DNA of 64,000 bases from Flavobacterium cellulosilyticum. GTDB taxonomy: Bacteria > Bacteroidota > Bacteroidia > Flavobacteriales > Flavobacteriaceae. The stretch lies in contig NZ_SMFK01000001.1 of assembly GCF_004349355.1 (NCBI RefSeq), forward strand, positions 434,001-498,000, given 5' to 3'. Made by a program: the position numbers and the translations under genes. The notes under the pieces are model-generated. The model was not told the origin of the DNA and made no database searches. It saw only the letters and a list, made by a program, of their open reading frames with translations. This document shows positions 1 to 9,121 of the stretch, piece after piece. The stretch's first letter is position 1. Every line of letters starts with the position of its first letter.

Positions 1-1
1 C

Positions 2-1153
2 TTTATGAATTTAAATCAATCGGCTCACGGCGATAGAGAGTTTGGGTTTATGATGTCTAGAATGCGCAAAAAACGTAAAATTGTTGTTGGACATTGGGAA
101 GACGATAAAGTTTTAAGAAAATTAGGGATCTGGACAAGAGTAGCTTTAGGTTGGGATGAATTGCAGAACTTAAAAGTAGCCCGTATTGGTGACAATATGC
201 GCGAAGTTGCAGTTACTGAAGGAGACAAAGTAGAAGCGCAAATACGTTTTGGAATGTCAGTTAACGCATACGATTCTTCTGATGTTACCAAACACATGGA
301 TAAAGTTACGGATGCACAAATAAACGATTTATTGGCTGTTTATGAAGCTTCTTATAATTTGACGCCCTCCTTAAAAGAAGGTGGAGCGCAAAGACAATCT
401 TTAGCTGATGCAGCTAAAATCGAATTAGGATTAAGAGCTTTCTTAGAAGAAGGAGGATTTGGAGCTTACACTGATACTTTCGAAAATTTAGGCGCTTGGA
501 AACAATTACCTGGAATTCCATCGCAGCGTTTAATGGCTGATGGATACGGTTTTGGAGGCGAAGGCGACTGGAAAACAGCGGCCATGGTGCGTGCTTTAAA
601 AGTCATGAATGTAGGTCTTGAGGGAGGAACTTCTTTCATGGAAGATTATACCTATCACTTTACACCCGAGAAATCATATGTATTAGGTTCTCACATGCTA
701 GAAATTTGTCCGTCTATTTCGGATGGAAATACATCTTGCGAAATCCATCCATTAGGAATTGGAGGAAAAGAAGATCCAGTTCGTTTGGTCTTTAATTCTC
801 CAGCAGGAGAAGCGATCAATGTATCTTTGATAGACATGGGAACGCGTTTCCGTTTGATTGTAAACGAAGTTGTAGCGGTTAAACCAATGCAAGAATTACC
901 GAAACTACCAGTAGCACGTGTATTATGGGATTGTAAACCAAACCTTGAAATCGCGGCTACAGCATGGATTTTATCTGGTGGAGCACACCATTCTGTTTAT
1001 AGCCAAGCGATAACAACAGAATATATGGAGGATTTTGCCGATATGGCTGGAATCGAATTGGTAGTGATTGACAACGACACCAAAATCCGCAATTTCAAAG
1101 ATACTTTGAATGCCAATGAAGCGTATTATCACTTGTTTCAACACGGATTATAA
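2..1153 (+). CDS. araA: L-arabinose isomerase, C-terminal part (5' end outside window)
   Basis: Converts L-arabinose to L-ribulose, the first cytoplasmic step of bacterial arabinose breakdown. The reading frame is open to the left edge, so only about the last 383 residues are present of a family usually near 500. Family landmarks seen: an [12 protein letters not shown] segment at the left end, GEGDWKTAA near base 560, [10 protein letters not shown] near 635-665 and [10 protein letters not shown] near 690-715, which carry the catalytic glutamates and a metal-ligand histidine. GGAHHS lies near 980. The first ATG in view (base 5) is internal, not the start. A mutarotase gene follows after 89 bases, which suggests a pentose operon. 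The window's PUL, which should release arabinose, lies 22 kb to the right. Assignment is secure from sequence alone. Confidence 0.96.
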   Translation, partial: FMNLNQSAHGDREFGFMMSRMRKKRKIVVGHWEDDKVLRKLGIWTRVALGWDELQNLKVARIGDNMREVAVTEGDKVEAQIRFGMSVNAYDSSDVTKHMDKVTDAQINDLLAVYEASYNLTPSLKEGGAQRQSLADAAKIELGLRAFLEEGGFGAYTDTFENLGAWKQLPGIPSQRLMADGYGFGGEGDWKTAAMVRALKVMNVGLEGGTSFMEDYTYHFTPEKSYVLGSHMLEICPSISDGNTSCEIHPLGIGGKEDPVRLVFNSPAGEAINVSLIDMGTRFRLIVNEVVAVKPMQELPKLPVARVLWDCKPNLEIAATAWILSGGAHHSVYSQAITTEYMEDFADMAGIELVVIDNDTKIRNFKDTLNANEAYYHLFQHGL

Positions 1154-1242
1154 TAATTAAATCTCGAAAGTCTAAAAGTTTATTTAAATTTGAACTCTTA
1201 GGCTTTTGTTTTTACATAAAATTTAACCAAAAACCATTAATC

Positions 1243-2415
1243 ATGAATCTATTAAAACGTTGCATTTATGGATTTTCCATATTAAGTTTAGCCAGTATGA
1301 ATATACAATGTAAAGGTGATAAAAAATCACAGGAGGCTCCAGCAGTTGCCGAAACAGTAACCATCGAAAAATCGGCTTATGGAGTGACTCCAAAAGGAGA
1401 CTCTATTGAAAGTTACAAACTAAAAAACCAAAACGGAATGGAAGTGGACATCATGACATATGGTGGCATCATTAGATCGTTGAAAGTCCCTAACAAAGAC
1501 AAAGTTTCAGAAGAAGTGGTAATTGGTTTTAATAATTTAGAACAATATACTAAAGACAATCCTTATTTTGGAGCACTTATCGGAAGATACGGAAACCGCA
1601 TTGCTAAAGGCAAGTTTACTTTAGACGGAAAAGAATACCAATTGGCAAAAAACAATGGTGTAAATGCACTACATGGTGGACCAGAAGGTTTTCATAGAGC
1701 AATTTGGACCGCCGAAGAAGCTAAAGGTGGAGATACTGCCACATTAAAATTGAAATATGTAAGCAAAGACATGGAAGAAGGCTACCCAGGTAACCTGACT
1801 GTTTATGTTACCTACACTTTGAATAATGACAATGCTTTGGATGTTTTGTATGAGGCGACAACAGACAAGAAAACGGTATTGAACTTGACGCAACACTCTT
1901 ATTTTAACCTTTCTGGCGATTTTACAAAACCTATTTTAAATGATGAAGTAGTTATTGATGCCGATAAATTAGTACCTGTCGATGCAGACTTAATCCCAAC
2001 AGGGGAATTAACAGATGTAACGAACACGCCTTTTGATTTCAGAAAACCAAAAGTAATCGGAAAAGATATTGAAGTTAAAGACGATCAATTAAAAAAAGGA
2101 TTAGGATACGACCATTGCTGGGTGTTGAACAATCAAGACAAAGGCTTCCGTTTTGCAGCCTCTGCTTATGATCCAACAAGCGGAAGATTCCTTGAAGTAT
2201 ACACAGACCAGCCAGGAATTCAATTGTACACAGGTAACTTCTTAGATGGAACTTTGCCAACTAGAACCACCGGTACTTATGCATACAGAACAGGTTTATG
2301 TCTAGAAACACAACATTATCCAGATTCTCCAAACCAAAAAGAGTTTCCAACTACGGTATTGAATCCAGGGGAAAATTATAAAACAAAAACAACGTTTAAA
2401 TTTTCTGTGAAATAA
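1243..2415 (+). CDS. galM: aldose 1-epimerase (mutarotase), lipoprotein form
   Basis: Interconverts alpha and beta anomers of aldoses such as galactose, xylose or arabinose. Seen: 390 residues. The N-terminus has a basic start, a hydrophobic stretch and a lipobox-like cysteine near residue 23 (NIQC), so the protein is probably membrane-anchored in the periplasm. The GalM fold runs from about residue 45 to the end. NALHGG and TQHSYFNLSG carry the two active-site histidines, YDHCW the conserved aspartate, and LETQHYPDSPN the catalytic glutamate. It follows araA on the same strand and ends before a strong hairpin terminator, so it is likely the last gene of the arabinose operon. The sugar specificity cannot be read from the sequence; the context favours arabinose or xylose. 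Confidence 0.93.
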   Translation: MNLLKRCIYGFSILSLASMNIQCKGDKKSQEAPAVAETVTIEKSAYGVTPKGDSIESYKLKNQNGMEVDIMTYGGIIRSLKVPNKDKVSEEVVIGFNNLEQYTKDNPYFGALIGRYGNRIAKGKFTLDGKEYQLAKNNGVNALHGGPEGFHRAIWTAEEAKGGDTATLKLKYVSKDMEEGYPGNLTVYVTYTLNNDNALDVLYEATTDKKTVLNLTQHSYFNLSGDFTKPILNDEVVIDADKLVPVDADLIPTGELTDVTNTPFDFRKPKVIGKDIEVKDDQLKKGLGYDHCWVLNNQDKGFRFAASAYDPTSGRFLEVYTDQPGIQLYTGNFLDGTLPTRTTGTYAYRTGLCLETQHYPDSPNQKEFPTTVLNPGENYKTKTTFKFSVK

Positions 2416-2438
2416 TAAAAATCGCATACAGCAACAAA

Positions 2439-2467
2439 CCTCGAAGCATCACTTCGAGGTTTTTTTT
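2439..2467 (+). terminator. rho-independent terminator after galM
   Basis: A perfect 8-bp stem (CCTCGAAG / CTTCGAGG) with a 5-base loop is followed by eight T. It starts 24 bases after the galM stop codon and closes the araA-galM transcript. Confidence 0.9.
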
Positions 2468-2527
2468 ATATTATAGTAAATTATCAAGGTTGTATACTCC
2501 AATTATTATAAAATATTGAATGAAATA

Positions 2528-2563
2528 AAAAAATTCCGCCAATACGAATACCAGCGGAATTTT
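2528..2563 (-). terminator. rho-independent terminator for the minus-strand gene at 2589-3215
   Basis: A 10-bp inverted repeat (AAAATTCCGC / GCGGAATTTT) lies 26 bases beyond the stop of the minus-strand gene. The A-run on the + strand reads as a U-run on the minus-strand RNA. Confidence 0.75.
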
Positions 2564-2588
2564 AATGAAATAACAATTTTCAACTAAG

Positions 2589-3215
2589 CTATCTATTTAA
2601 TCTTATATCTAAACTCGCAACCACTTTATTGGGCCTTGGACTATTATTAATATAGTTGTTGTCTTGCATATTCATATTACAATTATCTCCATAATCATTA
2701 TCATTATGGTTATTATCATAATAGCCAACTTGATTTCTACTGCTATTATTTACATCTCCAAACACATCAACTATTTGACTATGGTGGTTATAAACGATAT
2801 GCAATCCACCTACTTGAGTCAATCCGTAACGGTTATAATCCATATCAACTGAACCAATACTACTAACTCTATTTCTAGAATCATAGTTTATAATTACATT
2901 TCCAACACGTCTTACTTTACCACTCCGATCTTGCTTTACTGCTACTCCATAATTCCATTTCGAACCATTTCCATGCTTTCCATAGGATCTATTAGGCTCA
3001 TTTCTTCTATTTGACTTATTATACAGATCGGCATCCGTATTGAAGTCAAATTGTCCGTCAGCAAATACATAAAAGTCTATTCCTCTCTCTGTAAATGCAA
3101 TTGGATCTGCATTTCTAAAATCTACAGGAGATCTTCTCTGATTTCTATCTGCTGCATTGGCTACAACACCTCCAAAAAGGAAGATACTAGCTACTAAAAG
3201 GGTAATTTTTTTCAT
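2589..3215 (-). CDS. secreted hypothetical protein, Asn/Asp-rich
   Basis: Not recognised as a named family. The 208-residue product starts with a clear Sec signal peptide (MKKITLLVASIFLFGG, cleavage after about residue 21, VANAAD), so it should be periplasmic or surface-exposed. The mature part is basic and rich in Asn, Asp, Arg and Tyr. It has short beta-like stretches such as IDFYVFADGQFDF and GNVIINYDSRNRV, and a low-complexity tail with NHNDNDYGDN. No cysteine pattern or catalytic motif was seen. It stands alone, with a terminator downstream and a gene-free stretch upstream. Similar short secreted proteins are common in flavobacterial genomes; no function is proposed. Confidence 0.75.
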   Translation of the reverse strand: MKKITLLVASIFLFGGVVANAADRNQRRSPVDFRNADPIAFTERGIDFYVFADGQFDFNTDADLYNKSNRRNEPNRSYGKHGNGSKWNYGVAVKQDRSGKVRRVGNVIINYDSRNRVSSIGSVDMDYNRYGLTQVGGLHIVYNHHSQIVDVFGDVNNSSRNQVGYYDNNHNDNDYGDNCNMNMQDNNYINNSPRPNKVVASLDIRLNR

Positions 3216-3694
3216 AATTAATATATTTTGAATTTTGCCTACTCTTGAGCTTTTCGGCTATCGCTTTTTTTTAACTAATTTGATTAGCTATATCCAAGTA
3301 GCGTGCCAAAAAATTATTCAATCATTTCGTGCAGTCCAACTAGTAAGCTATTTCACAGATACAAACAACTGTTTTTCATTCAGTTAAGCTTTGAAAAAAA
3401 ATATATAAAAAATAACACTTTCCTTAGAATCAATGTTAAAGTAATATGTTAAAAACAAAAACCGATATCATTTCAAAGGAAACAACATAATTCATTTATA
3501 CTAAAAACTATTAAATTTTGTCCAAAATAAAGTATTCTACCATAATTCAACTGGGGACAAATAAGCATTCGATTGGAATTATCTTTAGATTAGCTGGTAT
3601 TTTATTTCTAATTTTTTTATCCAGAGTTCATTAAATTTACTTCGCATTCACATCTCAATAATTCAATATTCAGTATTTTTACAAAAAAAATCAA
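3216..3694. other. AT-rich intergenic stretch, no gene seen
   Basis: This 479-base gap separates two divergent genes (minus-strand 2589-3215 and plus-strand 3695-4681), so it must hold promoters for both. No open frame of useful length with coding character was found. A TAAATTTA sequence about 60 bases before the + gene is a weak -7 candidate. Confidence 0.5.
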
Positions 3695-4681
3695 ATGGCT
3701 AATTCAAATATAGTTCGTTGGGGAATCTTGGGATGTGGTGATGTTACTGAAGTAAAAAGTGGTCCGGCTTATCAAAAAACTACAGGATTTAAAATTGAAG
3801 CTGTGATGCGAAGAAACGCCGAAAAAGCGGCCGATTATGCCAAAAGACATCACATCAGTAAATATTATTCGGATGCAGATGCTTTAATAAATGACCCAGA
3901 AATTGATGCAATTTACATTGCTACTCCACCAGATACGCATCATTTTTATGGTCTAAAAGTAGCCTTGGCTGGAAAAATTTGCTGTATCGAAAAACCATTG
4001 GCACCAAGTTATAAGGAAAGTTTCGAAATTAATGAAGCTTTTTCCGCTAAAAACATTCCGTTGTTTACGGCCTATTATAGACGCACTTTACCCCGCTTTG
4101 AGCAGATTAAAAAATGGCTCGACACCAATACAATTGGTACTGTTCGATCGATTCGCTGGAATTTGACTAAGCCAGTATCAGCCCAAGATTTATCAGGAGA
4201 ATACAATTGGCGCACCGATGCCAAAGTGGCTCCTGGTGGGTATTTTGATGATTTGGCAAGTCATGGTTTGGATTTATTTAATTTTCTATTGGGAGACATT
4301 AAGGAAGTGTCGGGTTATAGTTTGAACCAACAAGGTTTGTATTCGGCTACAGATGCTACAACTGCCTGTTGGATACATGAAAATGGGATAACTGGTAATG
4401 GAAACTGGAATTTTGGATCAAATAAACGAGAAGATAAGGTGGAAATCACAGGAACTCATGGAGTAATTTATTTTTCCATATTTGAAAATGATCCCATCAT
4501 CCTATTAAATGACGAAGGCGAAACGGAACTTTATATAGAACATCCAGAAAACGTTCAATTGCATCATGTAGAAAGAATCCGAGATCAGCTTTTGAATAAT
4601 ATAAAACATCCTTCCAATGGTTTGACCGCTGTTCATACTAGTTGGGTTATGGATAGGATTTTAGGAAAAATTGAAAAATAA
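3695..4681 (+). CDS. Gfo/Idh/MocA family NAD(P)-dependent oxidoreductase
   Basis: Cytoplasmic dehydrogenase of the glucose-fructose oxidoreductase/inositol dehydrogenase class. Seen: 328 residues. The N-terminal Rossmann domain has a glycine-rich nucleotide loop near residues 11-16 (GILGCGDV) and the strand IDAIYIATPPDTHH near 70-83. The EKPLAPS motif near residues 96-102 carries the conserved catalytic lysine of the family. The C-terminal alpha/beta domain has GGYFDDLASHGLDL, whose histidine is typical of the active site. There is no signal peptide. The gene is monocistronic, and the substrate (a sugar, inositol or bile-pigment-like ketone) cannot be inferred from its neighbours. Confidence 0.88.
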   Translation: MANSNIVRWGILGCGDVTEVKSGPAYQKTTGFKIEAVMRRNAEKAADYAKRHHISKYYSDADALINDPEIDAIYIATPPDTHHFYGLKVALAGKICCIEKPLAPSYKESFEINEAFSAKNIPLFTAYYRRTLPRFEQIKKWLDTNTIGTVRSIRWNLTKPVSAQDLSGEYNWRTDAKVAPGGYFDDLASHGLDLFNFLLGDIKEVSGYSLNQQGLYSATDATTACWIHENGITGNGNWNFGSNKREDKVEITGTHGVIYFSIFENDPIILLNDEGETELYIEHPENVQLHHVERIRDQLLNNIKHPSNGLTAVHTSWVMDRILGKIEK

Positions 4682-4760
4682 AGGAACTAAATAATTTACT
4701 CTTTCCTAAACGAACTTTTTATAAAATGGCATATTTACAAACAGAAAATGCCTAAAACCA

Positions 4761-4789
4761 AAAAAACCGCTTCTTTCGAAGCGGTTTTT
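4761..4789 (-). terminator. hairpin terminator downstream of tRNA-Leu (bidirectional)
   Basis: A near-perfect inverted repeat, AAAAAACCGCTTC / GAAGCGGTTTTT, has a 4-base loop and starts just beyond the tRNA 3' end. A and T tracts on both sides let it work in both directions, so it can also end the oxidoreductase transcript. Confidence 0.85.
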
Positions 4790-4790
4790 G

Positions 4791-4870
4791 TACCCGGAGC
4801 CGGAGTCGAACCGGCACGGTTTCCCACAGGTGTTTGAGACCAGCGCGTCTACCAATTCCGCCATCCGGGC
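4791..4870 (-). tRNA. tRNA-Leu (anticodon CAA)
   Basis: Read on the minus strand, the acceptor arms GCCCGGA and TCCGGGT pair across the gene, with A at the discriminator position. The D-loop has AATTGGTAGA, and the T-arm is GCCGG-TTCGACT-CCGGC. The anticodon loop CTCAAAC gives CAA, which reads UUG leucine codons. A long-ish variable arm fits class II tRNA. No CCA is encoded. The anticodon stem as written (CTGGT/ACCTG) has one T-T mismatch, and the gene is slightly short for tRNA-Leu, so the exact fold deserves a covariance-model check. Confidence 0.9.
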
Positions 4871-5030
4871 TTAGCAGACATGAAATAACGACAGTTATTT
4901 CAACGCAATAAAAGAGGAGATTGTTATAAATCAACCATCGATTCCTTTAACACGGTGCAAATGTAAAAAATAAAATTAAAAATCAATTAAAAATACTTAA
5001 AATTTTCCTTTCAGAGTTGAAATTTATTCC

Positions 5031-5038
5031 TAAATTTG
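5031..5038 (+). promoter_or_regulatory. candidate -7 element (TAAATTTG) for prs
   Basis: Matches the Bacteroidota -7 consensus TAnnTTTG and is followed by GCA, a usual start region. It lies 120 bases before the prs ATG, implying a long leader. No TTG was found at the ideal -33 spacing, so support is partial. Confidence 0.5.
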
Positions 5039-5157
5039 CACCTCGGTAAAAGGAAACACACTAACTAACTACATTCGAGGCGTATACAAAAATCTGGTTT
5101 GATCGAAAAACAAAACCCAATTGACTGTAGCGTATCGGAATAAAAACAACAATTTAA

Positions 5158-6099
5158 ATGTCAAATTTAGAGCCAGAAGCTAAAATTTTTGCGTGTTCAC
5201 AGAGTGAATACCTTGCAGAGAAGATAGCTAAGGAATATGGAATTCCTTTAGGTAAAATGACAATGTCACATTATAGTGATGGAGAATTTCAGCCATCATA
5301 CGAAGAGTCAATAAGAGGTTTACGCGTATTTATTGTTTGTTCAACTTTTCCAAATGCTGACAATTTAATGGAATTATTGTTAATGATAGATGCTGCAAAA
5401 CGCGCTTCTGCCAGACACATTACTGCTGTTATGCCGTATTTTGGATGGGCCAGACAAGACCGTAAAGACAAACCAAGAGTTCCGATTGGAGCTAAATTAG
5501 TGGCTAAATTATTAGAAACTGCTGGAGCAACAAGAGTAATGACAATGGATTTGCACGCCGATCAAATTCAAGGATTCTTTGAAAAACCAGTAGACCATCT
5601 TTTTGCTTCTACTATCTTTTTACCTTATGTAGAAAGTTTAGGTTTAGATAATTTAACCATTGCTTCGCCAGATATGGGAGGTTCTAAAAGAGCTTATGCC
5701 TATTCAAAATTTTTAGAATCGGACGTGGTAATTTGTTACAAACAAAGAAAAGAAGCCAACATTATCGACACCATGGAATTAATTGGTGACGTAGTTGGAA
5801 AAAACGTGATTTTGGTAGACGACATGATTGATACAGGAGGAACATTGGCGAAAGCCGCTGATCTAATGATGGATAAAGGAGCATTGAGCGTTAGAGCAAT
5901 ATGTACACATGCCATTTTATCAGGAGGTGCCTACGAAAAAATAGAGCAATCGAAATTATTAGAATTGATCGTTACCGATTCTATCCCATTAAAGAGAGAA
6001 TCAAACAAAATAAGAGTGTTGAGTTGTGCCCCACTTTTTGCTGAAGTTATGCACATGGTACATCATAACAATTCCATTAGTGGAAAGTTTATAATGTAA
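5158..6099 (+). CDS. prs: ribose-phosphate pyrophosphokinase (PRPP synthase)
   Basis: Makes phosphoribosyl pyrophosphate from ribose 5-phosphate and ATP for nucleotide, histidine and tryptophan synthesis in the cytoplasm. At 313 residues it matches the family. Seen: the SHYSDGEFQPSYEESIRG substrate/allosteric segment near residues 38-56, YFGWARQDRKDKPR near 98-111, MDLHADQIQGFF with the metal-binding histidine near 128-139, and the PRPP-binding signature DDMIDTGGTL at about 221-230. The ATG at 5158 gives the usual N-terminus. rplY follows on the same strand after 188 bases, an order common in Bacteroidota and consistent with co-transcription. Confidence 0.97.
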   Translation: MSNLEPEAKIFACSQSEYLAEKIAKEYGIPLGKMTMSHYSDGEFQPSYEESIRGLRVFIVCSTFPNADNLMELLLMIDAAKRASARHITAVMPYFGWARQDRKDKPRVPIGAKLVAKLLETAGATRVMTMDLHADQIQGFFEKPVDHLFASTIFLPYVESLGLDNLTIASPDMGGSKRAYAYSKFLESDVVICYKQRKEANIIDTMELIGDVVGKNVILVDDMIDTGGTLAKAADLMMDKGALSVRAICTHAILSGGAYEKIEQSKLLELIVTDSIPLKRESNKIRVLSCAPLFAEVMHMVHHNNSISGKFIM

Positions 6100-6218
6100 A
6101 ACACTAGTAATTAGCTTTGAGTAATTTGTGAATAGCCAAAATTAAACACTAAAAAATTACTAAATGCAATTACAAAACAAAAAAGCGATTAGAAAATAGG
6201 AATTAGTTTTTAGCATCT

Positions 6219-6256
6219 GCCAATCACTAAAAGCCAATCACTAATCACTAAAAAAA
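6219..6256 (+). repeat. short tandem-like repeats in the rplY leader
   Basis: CCAATCACTAA occurs twice, followed by a further ATCACTAA copy, immediately upstream of rplY. The repeats could be chance low-complexity sequence or a site affecting leader structure; no motif family was recognised. Confidence 0.4.
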
Positions 6257-6287
6257 GAGTTTAATTAATAACTATATAAAATTTACA

Positions 6288-6896
6288 ATGAAATCAATTA
6301 CAATTAAAGGATCAGAAAGAGAAAGCGTGGGAAAAGTTGCGACTAAAGCCTTACGTAATGCTGGAGCGGTTCCTTGCGTGTTATACGGAGGAGATCAACC
6401 AGTACATTTTTCAGCAGAAGAAAAAGCATTCAAAAGCTTGGTGTACACTCCAAACGCACACACAGTTGCGATTGAACTTGAAGGAAAATCATTCAATGCA
6501 ATTTTACAAGACATTCAGGTTCACCCTGTGTCTGACAAAATTTTACACATTGACTTCTTTCAATTATTTGATGACAAAGAAATCACAATGGAAGTTCCAG
6601 TTAAACTTTCTGGTGTATCTCCAGGTGTACTTTTAGGAGGTGATTTACGTTTGAACACACGTAGATTGAAAGTTAAAGCATTGCCAGCAAATCTTCCTGA
6701 TTATATTGAAGCTAACATTTCTTCACTTGAAATGGGAAACAAATTGTATGTAACGAAACTTGTTTCTGACAAATACAAATTATTACACCCAGACAACACT
6801 GTTGTTTGCCAAGTTAGAATCTCTCGTGCAGCTATGAAAGCAGCACAAGAAGCAGCAAAAGCAGCGAAAGCTCCTGCAGCAAAAAAGAAAAAATAA
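6288..6896 (+). CDS. rplY: 50S ribosomal protein L25 / general stress protein Ctc
   Basis: Binds 5S rRNA in the large ribosomal subunit. The 202-residue product is the long, two-domain Ctc (TL5-like) form. An N-terminal L25 beta-barrel occupies about residues 1-95, with [20 protein letters not shown] and [17 protein letters not shown]-terminal Ctc domain covers 96-185, and a lysine/alanine-rich tail ends in AAKKKK. It sits behind prs and before a strong terminator. The leader contains short repeats of CCAATCACTAA, described separately. Confidence 0.96.
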   Translation: MKSITIKGSERESVGKVATKALRNAGAVPCVLYGGDQPVHFSAEEKAFKSLVYTPNAHTVAIELEGKSFNAILQDIQVHPVSDKILHIDFFQLFDDKEITMEVPVKLSGVSPGVLLGGDLRLNTRRLKVKALPANLPDYIEANISSLEMGNKLYVTKLVSDKYKLLHPDNTVVCQVRISRAAMKAAQEAAKAAKAPAAKKKK

Positions 6897-6919
6897 TATT
6901 TTTCAAAATATTCTCAAGA

Positions 6920-6950
6920 AAGCATCAATCGAAAGATTGGTGCTTTTTTT
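6920..6950 (+). terminator. rho-independent terminator after rplY
   Basis: A 10-bp stem (AGCATCAATC / GATTGGTGCT, one G-T pair) has a GAAA tetraloop and seven following T. It begins 24 bases after the rplY stop codon. Confidence 0.9.
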
Positions 6951-6991
6951 GTTTTATGGAGCACAGCAACTCTTTTTTATAACACCCTAAA

Positions 6992-7058
6992 CTCCTGCTG
7001 TCCGTTTTATCTTTTGTTCTGAACCCCAGAACAAAAGGATGCCACTTCCATCAGGGCT
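6992..7058. repeat. imperfect palindromic intergenic element
   Basis: The core is a perfect 10-bp inverted repeat (CTTTTGTTCT at 7011-7020, AGAACAAAAG at 7028-7037) around a 7-base loop. Outer arms (CCTGCTGTCCGTTTTATC and GATGCCACTTCCATCAGGG) also pair imperfectly. From memory, this arrangement resembles hairpin elements scattered between genes in Flavobacterium, with arms containing GGATGCC and CTGTCCG-like sequences. That resemblance was not checked by search. It may be a degraded interspersed repeat. Confidence 0.5.
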
Positions 7059-7759
7059 CATGAAGAAAAACTCTTTTTCAAAATACCTATTCCTAAAATC
7101 TGGGCCAAACCTAATTTTTCATTCCTCAAGACCTTTTACTAAAGCATTTCCTTAATTACTATATCATTAGAATAAAACCCCATAGTGGCTTTAAATTTAA
7201 AATTACAATTCAATCTAGATTGTCGTCGCATTTCCAAAAAACATCATTTTAACATTCGTCTTACTAGAATGACTCCATAGGAATGAAATAAATTGTTGCA
7301 TCGTAATCTTAAACATTAAACGAAGAAAAATAGAGCGAATATCTTACTTAGAAACAATGAATCAGAAATGACAAAATAAAGTCGTGAATGCGAGCGCAGT
7401 TTTGAAAACTGTCCCCAATAAATAGAACAACAATTAGAAATGCATTGTTCCTCTCAAAAATTACGATTGTGTATTCAATGTAGTTTCTCTAAAAATCAGG
7501 ATACTATTTTTAAACTATATCGGTTTTCTGCCATAGCTTTATTTGAACTCTAAAATTAATAATATTCGTTAAAATAAATAAATAATAAAACAATAGCACC
7601 TTTTAAAATTGTTTTATATCTTTATATCAGCACTTTACAATAAAAATAAAGTAGTTCAAAATTACATTCTTAATGTGTCTACAAAAATTACAATAAATAA
7701 TAAAGTTGAATCTTATGTGAATTAAAAAGTAACTGATAATAATTAAAAACCTAATAGTC

Positions 7760-8926
7760 ATGAAAAAAATCACACTATTGATGCTAATCGCATGTACGAT
7801 AACAATGCAAGGACAAAACAAATTATTATCCAGTACTCAAGAATACTACGATGGTTCAAATTGGCAAAAAATTAATGCTACTAATTATGAATACAACACT
7901 AATAACAACCTTACAGTAGAAACTAATTACTCATGGGATTTTTTAAATAATAAATGGAAAAACAGCTACAAATACAGTTATACGTACAATCTTAGCAATA
8001 AAGCTGTCGAAGAACTGGATCAAAATTGGAATGAAACTACAAATCAATTCGAGAATTCTTGGAAAACAACACACACCTATACTAATGGAATGATCACAGA
8101 ACAATTGTATTCAAAATGGACCAATTCACAATGGGTAAATGACGAGAAATTTACTATTTCATATACTAATAATTTACCAAGCTCATCTACAACTTACAAC
8201 TGGGCTGGCTCACAATGGGTACTTAAAGATCGTTCTACAGTAATCTATAACGCCAATAACAGGATTATTGGGTTTTTGACAGAAGATTGGATCAATTCAC
8301 AATGGGTTAATTCATCACGAAGTTCGTATACTTATAACTCCAATAATAAAATGATAACCGAAATCTATGAGGAATGGATGGTAAACTTATGGAATCAAGT
8401 TGACAAAATTGAAAATGAATTTGATGTCACAGGCAATCGCGTACGTCAAATACTTACATATGGGAATTCTATTTCCAAAGATGAATACGTGTACAATACA
8501 TCTAATCTTATGTCTAATTATGTACATCCTTTTAATGACAAAACCGGATTAGATAATATTACAGCGGATTTTCCTTATGTAAACCAGATAATACGAGTAA
8601 ATTCATTTAATTATAACGTTACAACTAGTAGTTTTGAAAATAGTTCCAGAATCACCTATGATTATAACAATGCCATTATTTTAGACAAAGAAGTTTTTGA
8701 AATTAGTACTAAAAATTTATCTATTTCCCCAAATCCATCCAACAATTATATTCAAGTTTCAGGCATAGAGACATCAGAAAATTATAAAATGTATTCTGCT
8801 TCAGGTGTAGAAGTATTTAAAGGAACTATTTCTGATAATGAAAAAATTGATATTAAAAACCTTGCCAATGGATTATACTTTCTACAATTTAACAAAGGGA
8901 GAGCAGCTAAAATTATTAAACAATAA
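7760..8926 (+). CDS. secreted repeat protein with type IX secretion sorting domain
   Basis: Seen: 388 residues, with a signal peptide (MKKITLLMLIACTITMQGQ, about 19 residues). A region of Trp/Asn/Tyr-rich repeats of about 28-30 residues covers roughly residues 25-240, recognisable by SQWVN/NNKWKN followed by YTYN (for example near 8120, 8205, 8295 and 8330). A C-terminal domain starts with ISPNPSNNYIQVSG and ends in LANGLYFLQF plus a basic tail. The C-terminal part is the type A sorting signal for the T9SS, so the protein should be secreted or attached to the cell surface. The repeats resemble those of uncharacterised flavobacterial surface proteins, and ligand and role are unknown. The terminator at 9073-9108 serves it. 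Confidence 0.85.
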   Translation: MKKITLLMLIACTITMQGQNKLLSSTQEYYDGSNWQKINATNYEYNTNNNLTVETNYSWDFLNNKWKNSYKYSYTYNLSNKAVEELDQNWNETTNQFENSWKTTHTYTNGMITEQLYSKWTNSQWVNDEKFTISYTNNLPSSSTTYNWAGSQWVLKDRSTVIYNANNRIIGFLTEDWINSQWVNSSRSSYTYNSNNKMITEIYEEWMVNLWNQVDKIENEFDVTGNRVRQILTYGNSISKDEYVYNTSNLMSNYVHPFNDKTGLDNITADFPYVNQIIRVNSFNYNVTTSSFENSSRITYDYNNAIILDKEVFEISTKNLSISPNPSNNYIQVSGIETSENYKMYSASGVEVFKGTISDNEKIDIKNLANGLYFLQFNKGRAAKIIKQ

Positions 8927-9072
8927 TAAAAAAGCATCAGGATAAAACAGCTTCACTTTGTATATATTGAAATAAAACTGAACTAATCAGGGATACAATT
9001 GTACTACAGTATATGAGTATTAACCATTTCACTTATTTACTAGATTGGAACGAAAATCCCTATAATTATACC

Positions 9073-9108
9073 AAAAAAAATTCCCAAGTGAGAACTTGGG
9101 AATTTTTT
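9073..9108. terminator. bidirectional terminator between convergent genes
   Basis: A perfect 9-bp stem, TTCCCAAGT / ACTTGGGAA, has a GAGA loop with an A8 run before it and T6 after it. It lies between the convergent T9SS protein gene (ends 8926) and the M13 peptidase gene (minus strand, ends 9122), so it can stop both. Confidence 0.9.
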
Positions 9109-9121
9109 GTATGCATTTTCA

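Larger units (their letters stand above)
6897..7759. other. long gene-poor stretch between rplY and the T9SS protein gene
   Basis: The 863-base AT-rich gap holds the rplY terminator and the palindromic element at 6992-7058. Short open frames here lack coding character, signal sequences or plausible starts. The last 150 bases before 7760 must contain the promoter of the next gene, but no clear TTG/TAnnTTTG pair was found. Confidence 0.5.

Noticed and set aside
7627..7821. Minus-strand 64-residue open frame before the T9SS gene
   Set aside because: It overlaps the true start of the + gene and reads as low-complexity hydrophobic translation of AT-rich DNA.
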